From positions 1 through 5,483 of the forward strand of contig DKLE01000208.1 in NCBI GenBank assembly GCA_002455605.1: a stretch of 5,483 nt of DNA, read 5' to 3'. The position numbers and the translations under genes were made by a program. This stretch comes from Firmicutes bacterium UBA6648 (GTDB lineage: Bacteria > Bacillota > Clostridia > Peptostreptococcales > Anaerovoracaceae). Position 1 is the stretch's first letter. Each line of letters begins with the position of its first letter. The notes beneath the pieces are model-generated. The model had not been told where the DNA came from, searched no databases, and saw only the letters and a program-made list of their open reading frames with translations. Of the stretch, positions 1 through 5,326 are shown in pieces.

Positions 1-441
1 ATAATCTCCTTCTAAAACAGCAGTAGTTTCCGTACCGCCCGCATCACTTCCCGCATTTGGCTCTGTAAGACCGAAAGCCCCTAACTTTTCTCCTTTAGCT
101 AACGGAACAAGATATTTTTGTTTTTGTTCTTCTGTTCCATAAGCAAAAATAGGCCAGGAACCTAAAGAAACATGGGCAGAAAGTATTACACCTGTACCTC
201 CGTCAACACGGGCCAGCTCTTCTACAGCTATAGCATAGCTGAGTATATCCAGCCCCATTCCCCCATATTCTTTTGGATACGGGATACCCATGATTCCCAT
301 TTTTCCCAGCTGTTTAACAATCTCCGCCGGAAATTCATTTTCCTTGTCTAGAAGAAAAGTCTGCGGCTTCAATTCTGTTTCTGCAAATTCTCTAATCCTT
401 GCACGTAAGCCTTCGTGCTCCTCTGTGGTTTTAAACAACAT
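1..441 (-). CDS. Short-chain acyl-CoA dehydrogenase, butyryl-CoA dehydrogenase-like (N-terminal part; gene runs off left edge)
   Basis: The visible 147 residues are the N-terminal helical domain and the start of the middle beta domain of an FAD-dependent acyl-CoA dehydrogenase, which introduces or reduces the 2,3 double bond of an acyl-CoA in the cytoplasm. The signature is GAFGLTEPNAGSDAGG (residues 121-136), the flavin and substrate-binding segment. MGIPYPKEYGGMGLD (51-65), GVILSAHVSL (84-93) and GTEEQKQKYLVPLAKGEK (102-119) closely follow clostridial butyryl-CoA dehydrogenases. The family is usually about 380 residues, so roughly 230 residues, including the expected catalytic glutamate, lie outside the window. 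The ATG is well supported: GGGAGG at 449-454 leaves a 7-base spacer. The gene follows the Rrf2 regulator on the same strand after 137 bases. In clostridia such genes often precede etfBA, but that side is not visible. The family is certain; the exact acyl substrate is not, and a related enoyl-CoA reductase is possible. Confidence 0.95.
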   Translation of the reverse strand, partial: MLFKTTEEHEGLRARIREFAETELKPQTFLLDKENEFPAEIVKQLGKMGIMGIPYPKEYGGMGLDILSYAIAVEELARVDGGTGVILSAHVSLGSWPIFAYGTEEQKQKYLVPLAKGEKLGAFGLTEPNAGSDAGGTETTAVLEGDY

Positions 442-468
442 ATTCTATCCTCCCTTTAAATTATTGAT

Positions 469-495
469 ATTTTATAGGTATACTATCCTTGTAAA
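469..495 (-). promoter_or_regulatory. Weak candidate promoter for the acyl-CoA dehydrogenase gene
   Basis: Read on the minus strand, TTTACA (490-495) is followed after 15 bases by TAAAAT (469-474), overlapping TATAAA (471-476). The -10 match is 5 of 6, but the spacing is short for a sigma-A promoter. It would give a leader of about 20 bases that just contains the ribosome binding site. An alternative is TTGTCA at 524-529 with a poor -10 near 506. Co-transcription with the regulator gene is also possible. Confidence 0.3.
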
Positions 496-496
496 A

Positions 497-513
497 ACGG
501 ATATGTCATCCGT
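497..513 (-). repeat. Perfect 6-5-6 inverted repeat followed by a short T run (weak terminator or operator)
   Basis: The arms ACGGAT and ATCCGT flank a 5-base loop. On the minus strand the second arm runs into five consecutive T residues (493-497), so RNA from the rrf2 side could form a small hairpin plus U tract. With 6 base pairs and 3 GC pairs it would be a weak terminator. Its position just upstream of the candidate dehydrogenase promoter equally suits a protein-binding site. The sequence does not decide between the two. Confidence 0.4.
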
Positions 514-520
514 CGAGGAA

Positions 521-543
521 TCTTGACAATTTTTATCCACTTT
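521..543 (-). promoter_or_regulatory. Candidate Rrf2-type operator upstream of the acyl-CoA dehydrogenase gene
   Basis: This stretch matches the sequence over the rrf2 promoter (1054-1076) at 19 of 23 positions, in the same orientation. The shared core on the plus strand is GACAATTTTT, then a purine and TC. The dyad is less perfect here than at the rrf2 copy, with one inner pair lost. Conservation of this word between two intergenic regions flanking one regulator gene suggests a binding site for that regulator. The site is 80 or more bases upstream of the dehydrogenase start codon. Confidence 0.5.
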
Positions 544-560
544 AGTGTTAAAAAAACACT
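544..560 (-). repeat. 6-5-6 inverted repeat just after rrf2 (possible weak terminator)
   Basis: AGTGTT and AACACT pair perfectly around five identical bases, 18 bases past the rrf2 stop codon. On the minus strand the T run lies in the loop rather than after the stem, and the stem has only two GC pairs. It is therefore not a good intrinsic terminator and may be chance in AT-rich DNA. Confidence 0.25.
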
Positions 561-578
561 TATCTATTTTTAAATTGG

Positions 579-995
579 CTAATCACCGTTGTCTTGAAAC
601 AATATTTTGTAGATGCTGTAGGATTTCAGCTGATCATCCAAAACCCTCTGTATTTTAGTAAGATTGCCATGTACGTTGCATTTCGCTCCAAACTTCTGTC
701 TCCATGCACAATTGTAACCATCCTCCATACAGCTGCTTATAGCTTTTTTTGTCTCTATAATGCCCATCAGATCATATAAACTCAACTCTTTTAAATCTGC
801 AATGAGCCTGCACCCACCTTCTGCACCTCTTGCTATGTGAACAATGCCCGCTTTATTTAATTTCTTTAATATTTTATATGCAAAATTTTGCGGTAATATC
901 TCTCTTTGGCAGATCTCACCTGATGTCAACTGTTCTCCGGCTGCCAATGCTCTCAATATCCTCAAGGCATAATCTGTTTCTCTTGTAATCAGCAG
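579..995 (-). CDS. Rrf2-family winged-helix regulator with likely Fe-S cluster cysteines
   Basis: The product is a cytoplasmic DNA-binding regulator of the Rrf2/IscR/NsrR family, 138 residues from the start chosen here, a normal length. LLITRETDYALRILRALA opens the winged-helix domain. QREILPQNFAYKILKKLNKAGIV (about residues 30-52) is the recognition-helix region and ARGAEGGCRL (55-64) the wing. C89, C96 and C106 (C-x6-C-x9-C) occupy the usual cluster-binding region, so it probably senses iron, redox state or NO through an Fe-S cluster. Start choice: an in-frame GTG at 1010 would have its only AGGAG directly abutting it, whereas GGAGGG at 1003-1008 lies 7 bases before a CTG at 993-995, which gives the family-typical N-terminus M-L-I-T-R-E-T-D-Y. 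Standard callers would pick 1010 (143 residues). It has its own promoter and precedes the acyl-CoA dehydrogenase gene. Family certain; target genes inferred. Confidence 0.93.
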   Translation of the reverse strand: MLITRETDYALRILRALAAGEQLTSGEICQREILPQNFAYKILKKLNKAGIVHIARGAEGGCRLIADLKELSLYDLMGIIETKKAISSCMEDGYNCAWRQKFGAKCNVHGNLTKIQRVLDDQLKSYSIYKILFQDNGD

Positions 996-1002
996 ATTAG
1001 TT

Positions 1003-1008
1003 CCCTCC
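1003..1008 (-). promoter_or_regulatory. Ribosome binding site that decides the rrf2 start
   Basis: GGAGGG on the minus strand lies 7 bases before a CTG codon at 993-995. The upstream GTG at 1008-1010 overlaps this motif and has only an abutting AGGAG, with no usable spacer. Initiation at the non-canonical CTG is therefore the better reading. Confidence 0.55.
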
Positions 1009-1043
1009 ACTCCTAAAATTATTTAAACTGACTTATTATATTA

Positions 1044-1072
1044 AATATACTATTCTGGACAATTTTTGTCAA
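1044..1072 (-). promoter_or_regulatory. Sigma-A-like promoter of the Rrf2 regulator gene
   Basis: On the minus strand a perfect -35 TTGACA (1067-1072) and a -10 TATATT (1044-1049) are separated by exactly 17 bases. Transcription would start near 1037, leaving a leader of about 40 bases before the start at 995. It lies downstream of the strong terminator at 1096-1130, so the regulator is transcribed separately from the ter-type operon. Confidence 0.8.
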
Positions 1073-1073
1073 G
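1055..1073 (-). promoter_or_regulatory. Dyad-symmetric candidate operator over the rrf2 -35 box
   Basis: The plus-strand sequence fits CT.GACAATTTTTGTC.AG, a dyad with 7 of 8 paired positions symmetric around 1064. It covers the -35 hexamer at 1067-1072, so a bound protein would block polymerase. A related copy lies upstream of the acyl-CoA dehydrogenase gene. Rrf2 proteins bind dyads as dimers and commonly autoregulate; assigning this site to the adjacent regulator is an inference. Confidence 0.55.
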
Positions 1074-1095
1074 TTTGTTTTGGATTATTTTACAT

Positions 1096-1130
1096 AAAAA
1101 ATAGGCTGATAAAATATTTCAGCCTATTTT
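1096..1130 (-). terminator. Strong intrinsic terminator ending the ter/Ca2+-ATPase/HAD operon
   Basis: AAAATAGGCTGA (1098-1109) pairs perfectly with TCAGCCTATTTT (1119-1130) across a 9-base loop, giving a 12-bp stem. On the minus strand the stem runs into six consecutive T residues (1096-1101). It starts 16 bases past the HAD gene stop codon and separates that operon from the rrf2 promoter. Confidence 0.9.
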
Positions 1131-1145
1131 CTCCGTTTAATACGA

Positions 1146-1901
1146 TTATTTCGATTTATAGTCTTTTACAAAACTCAGCATATCTTCCGTAAACGTTTCT
1201 CTTCTGAACTTTTTTATAGCAGTTCTGACGGGAACCTCCAAAGATTCCGGACACATTCCCACATTCACAGCTTCCAGCATGGGAATATCAAATTTACTGT
1301 CCCCTGCCGCCATAAAGTGATGGCTTCCTCCTATGTAATCTTTAAATCTTTCAACGGCATAACCTTTATTTAACTTCCTGGGAAAAATATAAATTTTATT
1401 GCCGTGCTTATCTATATATACTTTTTCCTGTTGAAGGTTGTGAACTAATTGTTCCATTGTTTTTTCACAATTGCTGCTCTTTGTAAATACAAACAGTCCG
1501 TCTGCTTTTCTTATTTCAAAGAACACATCTGGATCCCTTTTTAACAGATTTATTCCTTTCTCTAGTTCAGCATCTACTTCTTGCACAATTTTTTTACTGT
1601 CTGCCAGCCATCTTTCATTAATTATGCCATTTTCCAATAGAATACCTCCGTTTGAAATTAAAGCATATTTTATAAAAATATCCTGGCCAAAATTAATTCT
1701 TAAATACTGTTTAAGTGTTCGTGTAGTCACCGGAACCAGCGTTTTATTGCCAGCTACTTCTTTTAACAGCCTGTGAGAGGTATTTGTCATGAAGGAAAGT
1801 TCTTTTTTTTCCATGGACTCTACCAGTACTTTATCAGTACCGATATCATGTTTATACGAATAAATAAGTGTATTATCCAGATCACAGCAAAAAAAACTCA
1901 T
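1146..1901 (-). CDS. HAD-superfamily phosphatase (Cof / sucrose-phosphatase-like type)
   Basis: This 251-residue soluble protein has all four HAD motifs. Motif I is CDLDNTL, with nucleophile D7, acid/base D9 and T11. Motif II is PVTTRT (57-62). The motif III lysine is probably K179 in RKLNKG. Motif IV is GDSKFD, with Mg2+ ligands D201 and D205. The insert between motifs II and III (about 85-170) is long enough for a C2-type cap, as in the Cof and sucrose-phosphatase group. It should hydrolyse a small phosphorylated metabolite; the substrate cannot be read from the sequence. It is the last gene before the terminator, 72 bases after the Ca2+-ATPase gene, with AAAGGA about 11 bases before the ATG. 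HAD proteins of this kind are known members of ter gene clusters, which supports a shared role. An A8 run (1803-1810) and a T8 run (1889-1896) in the coding strand are possible slippage sites. Confidence 0.92.
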   Translation of the reverse strand: MSFFCCDLDNTLIYSYKHDIGTDKVLVESMEKKELSFMTNTSHRLLKEVAGNKTLVPVTTRTLKQYLRINFGQDIFIKYALISNGGILLENGIINERWLADSKKIVQEVDAELEKGINLLKRDPDVFFEIRKADGLFVFTKSSNCEKTMEQLVHNLQQEKVYIDKHGNKIYIFPRKLNKGYAVERFKDYIGGSHHFMAAGDSKFDIPMLEAVNVGMCPESLEVPVRTAIKKFRRETFTEDMLSFVKDYKSK

Positions 1902-1923
1902 CTTAAATAGGATCCTTTCTAAA

Positions 1924-1938
1924 TCTTACAGCGTAAGA
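1924..1938 (-). repeat. Small hairpin in the ATPase-HAD gap
   Basis: TCTTAC and GTAAGA pair perfectly around a 3-base loop inside the 72-base gap between the two genes. No T run follows it, so it is not a terminator. It might affect mRNA stability or be chance. Nothing else stands out in the gap apart from the ribosome binding site of the HAD gene. Confidence 0.25.
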
Positions 1939-1973
1939 ACTCTAAGTCCTTATCAAAAATAAACTGTTGTTTT

Positions 1974-4634
1974 TTAGTCTTCTATCATCCAAAGCTTATT
2001 TCTCATAATGTATTTGCGAATCAAATCAACAGGATACATAACCAGAGCCATTGCAATGACTACAATCCATCCCTGCCATCCAAAACGTTGACAGCTAAAA
2101 ATTTCACCGATTACGCCTCCAATGGAAACCAGAGCGATCTGCACAAGGATTATTAAAGCCCATACCTTAAGGAAAAGAGGGTTTTCTTTGATATTCTCAA
2201 ATACGTTAGCGCCCTGACTTCGCACATTTAATGCATTAATCATAAATGCAAATACAAACATGCAAAAATATCCGGTATAAAATTGTTCCTGATTATCAAA
2301 GAAAGTGGAGAATATAGGTATCTTAAACCATAAAATACTCATAACTGTAAGCCAACCTCCCATAACTAGGATTTGGATGGCCATCGGCTTACTGATGATG
2401 CCTTCATCTCTTCTTCTCGGTTTTGCCCGCATATATTCAGGTAAAGCCGGCTCACTGGCAAACATTATAGATGCCAGGCTGTCCATGCATAGGTTAATCC
2501 ATAGCAGGTGTGTTACCTTGAGCGGTGCTTCGATGCCAATAAACGGACAAATTGCAGAAACTAATACGGCTGCCACATTAATTACCAGCTGCATCTTACA
2601 AAATTTCAGAATATTGATGTATAACGTTCTCCCATACCATATCGCATTTTTGATGGAGTCAAAATTATCGTCCAAAATGACCAATTTGCCTGCCACTTTT
2701 GCTACATCGGTACCACTCCCCATAGCGAACCCTACATCCGCTCTTTTTAATGCCGGGCTATCATTTACTCCGTCACCAGTCATTCCTACAACCAGATTCA
2801 ATTCTTGACACAACCTTACCATTCTGCTCTTATCCGTAGGCAATGCTCTGGAAATTACTCGGATGTCTTCAATAATTTCCTTAATCTGTTCGTCGGTCAT
2901 GGAGTTCAGTTCCGCCGAGGTGATGACTATATCGTTTTCACTGTTCAGCAAACCTGCCTCATTGGCTATTGCAACTGCGGTTTCTTTTCTATCCCCAGTA
3001 ATCATAATAACCTGAATCCCTGCGGACTGCACTTCTTTTATCGCCTGCTTTGCCTCTGGTCTGACATCATCTCTAATCCCCACAAGTCCGATTAGCACAA
3101 TATCATCATTAACTTCATTCGGCCTTAATCTACTCTTGCTGTATCCAAAGGCAATAACTCTCATTGCTCTTCTAGCCAGTCGATTGATTTTAATATTGAT
3201 CTGCTCTAAATCAAGATCTACTTCATTTCCATGTATATCTAGATATTTTGCCGCTTTTTCTAAAAGAACCTCAGGGGCACCTTTGTAAAAGGTCTTTCCT
3301 TTGGAATCAATATATACTTGACTGAATTTATTGGCACTGTTAAATTCCTGAATCTCTGTTACCATACATTGGTTATTTTCAGCTAAAGCAACATAATTAT
3401 CTCTGCCCAGATATTTTAATAATGCCTGATCAGTCATATTACCGCCAACTACATGTTTCTTATTATCAAACATGGCACAGGTATTTTTTCCAATACATAT
3501 ATGTAGATTTTCTCTTATAGCTTCTGCACATGTGTACTGATGAATATCCACTAATTGCCCTGTCCCATCTAAAAATTCTACTACCTCCAGCTGACCTTTT
3601 GTAATAGTCCCGGTTTTATCACTGAATAAAATATTTAAAGAGCCAGCTGTTTCTATGCCGATGGATTTTCTTACCAATACATTCATTTTATACAATTTAC
3701 CCGTATTTTGCATGAGTACCAATGCAATTACCAGAGGCAGACCTTCCGGTACGGCGCATACAATAATAGTAATTGCTACAGAAACCGCACTCATAAGGTG
3801 TTTAATGACATAGAGCAGTCCCATATCAAGAAACCCGCCTATGGATCCCGCCATCAAAATATAGTGAATAAAGTAAGCTATAGCAATTACAATACCGCCT
3901 GTATAACCAAAAATAGAAATCTGATTGGCCAGCTTATTGAGCTTTACTTTTAATGGGGAATCCGGTTCTTTTACTTCCATGTCTTCTGCCATCTTTCCCA
4001 TCATGGTTAACTCACCAACTTTTTGGATAAGCATATGACCTTCGCCATCCAAAACAGTTGCTCCTCTAAACAGGCTGTGACTGTCAACAAAAGTATCTCC
4101 CGTTATCTCCTCAGGAATTGTAAACTCCCCATCAGCTGCGCACTTTCTGCATTCTTCCGCTTCGCCGTTTAAAACGCTGTTGTCTACTGAAAGATTACCG
4201 TTAATTAAAACTCCATCTGCTAAAATATTATTACCAGACTGCAAAATTACTATATCTCCTACAACCAACTCATCTACATCAATGACATTAACTGCACCAT
4301 TTCTTATGACGTTAGCCGTATCTTTTTTCTGTGAGTTCTTAAGCTTCTTATAAGCTGCGTCATTCGCAACTCCTGTTTTTGCCGACACAAAATTTACTAA
4401 CAATACTGCAATAACTGTTCCTACAGGTTCATACCATTCGCTTTGCCCAAGAAAAAACATGATCATCATTATAAGTGCAATCACACACAAAATCCGAATC
4501 ATTGGGTCTCCAAAGCCTTCCATAAATTGCTTCCAGAAAGTTTCCGGCTCCGATTCTTTTATTTTATTACTACCATATTTTCTACGACTCTCTTCGACTT
4601 CAACATCCGTCAAGCCTTGTAATTTTTCGTTCAT
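1974..4634 (-). CDS. P2B (PMCA-type) calcium-translocating P-type ATPase
   Basis: This 886-residue membrane pump is full length for the bacterial PMCA-like group. It uses ATP to move a cation, by family Ca2+, out of the cytoplasm. The N-terminus GLTDVEVEESRRKYG is the usual cation-ATPase opening. Membrane helices lie at about 45-63, 69-85, 238-261, 280-308, 673-699, 706-726, 749-771, 787-804, 821-845 and 854-873. Catalytic motifs are DKTGTITKG with phosphorylated D339, KGAPE (451-455), MITGDRKE (544-551) and GDGVNDSPAL (620-629). Probable Ca2+ ligands are E297 in M4 (VPEGLP), N686 in M5 (QLVINVAAV), and N714 and D718 in M6 (WINLCMDSLAS), the single-site PMCA pattern. The actuator loop reads NGEA (156-159) instead of TGES but keeps its glutamate. 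No calmodulin-binding tail is present. The ribosome binding site is weak (only AAAGAG-like), which fits coupling to the upstream terD transcript. Ca2+ specificity is inferred from family residues. Confidence 0.95.
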   Translation of the reverse strand: MNEKLQGLTDVEVEESRRKYGSNKIKESEPETFWKQFMEGFGDPMIRILCVIALIMMIMFFLGQSEWYEPVGTVIAVLLVNFVSAKTGVANDAAYKKLKNSQKKDTANVIRNGAVNVIDVDELVVGDIVILQSGNNILADGVLINGNLSVDNSVLNGEAEECRKCAADGEFTIPEEITGDTFVDSHSLFRGATVLDGEGHMLIQKVGELTMMGKMAEDMEVKEPDSPLKVKLNKLANQISIFGYTGGIVIAIAYFIHYILMAGSIGGFLDMGLLYVIKHLMSAVSVAITIIVCAVPEGLPLVIALVLMQNTGKLYKMNVLVRKSIGIETAGSLNILFSDKTGTITKGQLEVVEFLDGTGQLVDIHQYTCAEAIRENLHICIGKNTCAMFDNKKHVVGGNMTDQALLKYLGRDNYVALAENNQCMVTEIQEFNSANKFSQVYIDSKGKTFYKGAPEVLLEKAAKYLDIHGNEVDLDLEQINIKINRLARRAMRVIAFGYSKSRLRPNEVNDDIVLIGLVGIRDDVRPEAKQAIKEVQSAGIQVIMITGDRKETAVAIANEAGLLNSENDIVITSAELNSMTDEQIKEIIEDIRVISRALPTDKSRMVRLCQELNLVVGMTGDGVNDSPALKRADVGFAMGSGTDVAKVAGKLVILDDNFDSIKNAIWYGRTLYINILKFCKMQLVINVAAVLVSAICPFIGIEAPLKVTHLLWINLCMDSLASIMFASEPALPEYMRAKPRRRDEGIISKPMAIQILVMGGWLTVMSILWFKIPIFSTFFDNQEQFYTGYFCMFVFAFMINALNVRSQGANVFENIKENPLFLKVWALIILVQIALVSIGGVIGEIFSCQRFGWQGWIVVIAMALVMYPVDLIRKYIMRNKLWMIED

Positions 4635-4673
4635 CTAGCATTTTCTCTTTCTTACAAAATTTCTGAATTTTAT

Positions 4674-4707
4674 AAAAGGAAATAATATCAACATATCATT
4701 TCCTTTT
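4674..4707 (-). ncRNA. Stable intergenic hairpin between terD and the Ca2+-ATPase gene (attenuator or processing element)
   Basis: AAAAGGAAAT (4674-4683) pairs with ATTTCCTTTT (4698-4707). Inside it, ATAT pairs with ATAT around a 4-base loop. The position between the two helices is an A/C mismatch in plus-strand RNA but a G-U pair in minus-strand RNA, so the 15-bp stem forms best in the operon transcript. The T tract is only four bases and lies in the stem, so complete termination is unlikely. It could lower expression of the distal genes or protect the terD message from 3' decay. Confidence 0.6.
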
Positions 4708-4724
4708 TGTTAACTATTATTAAT

Positions 4725-5312
4725 TTACATAAATCTTTGAACTAATTCTTTTAGGCCCGGATCATTTGTTCCCTGCCCCATGGCGTTAAATTTCCATTCA
4801 CCATTATGTCTGTAAATTTCACCAAATATCAAAGAAGTCATACCGCTATAATCTTCTGTTAGGCTGTATCGGCAGAGTTCCTGATTTTTGTCATCCACAA
4901 CCCTGCAAAAAGCATTTTGTATCATACCGAAATGTTGTTTTCTCTGTAGCGCCTGATAGATGTTAACTACGACAATAATCCGGTCATATTGCTCCGGCAC
5001 TTTGGATAATTCCACAAGAATCTGTTCATCATCTCCGTCTCCGGCACCAGTAAGATTATCGCCCATATGCTGAACCGATCTGGAGCTATGCTGAAGATTA
5101 CCAAAATATACGATATCTTTATTGCCTTGCAGCTTGCCACCAGTCAACATAAACACAGAGGCATCACAATCTATGGACTGTGGTTTTGGAGCAAAAAAAC
5201 CACCTTTTGGTTGAGGAACCTCATCCCATCCCAAACCAACCATTATACGGTTCAGAGCTGCATTTTCCTTTGTCAAACTTATTTTCTGTCCTTTTTGTAA
5301 ACTTACTGTCAT
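4725..5312 (-). CDS. TerD-family calcium-binding stress protein
   Basis: This is a complete 195-residue TerD-domain protein, typical in length. It starts VSLQKGQKISLTKE, then has GLGWDE (26-31), DCDASVFML (48-56), the conserved stretch from DIVYFGN (66-72) to MGDNLTGAGDGDDEQI (83-98), VVVNIYQA (114-121) and SLIFGEIYRHNGEWKFNAMGQG (160-181). The acidic residues D48, D50, D85, D92, D94, D95 and E96 correspond to the Ca2+-binding sites known for TerD. TerD proteins are cytoplasmic, often membrane-associated, and linked to tellurite, phage and envelope stress resistance. The C-terminus GTNDPGLKELVQRFM departs from the GGL..L...FGV ending kept in the upstream paralogue. It starts 14 bases after that paralogue, with AGGAG (5322-5326) directly after the stop codon and 9 bases before the ATG. 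Family certain; the exact paralogue name (TerD, TerE or TerZ) is not. Confidence 0.95.
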   Translation of the reverse strand: MTVSLQKGQKISLTKENAALNRIMVGLGWDEVPQPKGGFFAPKPQSIDCDASVFMLTGGKLQGNKDIVYFGNLQHSSRSVQHMGDNLTGAGDGDDEQILVELSKVPEQYDRIIVVVNIYQALQRKQHFGMIQNAFCRVVDDKNQELCRYSLTEDYSGMTSLIFGEIYRHNGEWKFNAMGQGTNDPGLKELVQRFM

Positions 5313-5321
5313 ATTAGTTAT

Positions 5322-5326
5322 CTCCT
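5322..5326 (-). promoter_or_regulatory. Ribosome binding site abutting the upstream stop codon (translational coupling)
   Basis: AGGAG on the minus strand begins on the base after the TAG of the upstream TerD-family gene and lies 9 bases before the ATG at 5312. Ribosomes finishing the first gene are therefore placed to start the second, which suggests matched expression of the two TerD proteins. Confidence 0.7.

Noticed and set aside
290..526. Plus-strand reading frame of 78 codons opposite the dehydrogenase start region
   Set aside because: It lies antisense to the conserved N-terminus of the acyl-CoA dehydrogenase and its leader, has no convincing ribosome binding site, and its product resembles no known family.
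544..560. Hairpin after rrf2 as a true intrinsic terminator
   Set aside because: The T run is in the loop, not after the stem, and the stem has two GC pairs, so it is listed only as a weak inverted repeat.
2022..2055. Calmodulin-like regulatory tail on the ATPase, as in eukaryotic PMCA
   Set aside because: The protein ends about 13 residues after the tenth membrane helix, with only a short basic stretch (RKYIMRNK), so there is no room for an autoinhibitory domain.
2305..3953. Several plus-strand reading frames of 81-167 codons inside the ATPase gene
   Set aside because: The minus-strand frame is an unbroken, fully motif-conserved P-type ATPase. The antisense frames have low-complexity, unrecognisable products and no supporting start signals.
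4707..4724. TTGTTAACTATTATTAAT resembling a Rex redox-repressor site
   Set aside because: Only the first half-site matches the Rex consensus; the second half does not form TTAACAA. It lies at the 3' end of terD with no promoter beside it.
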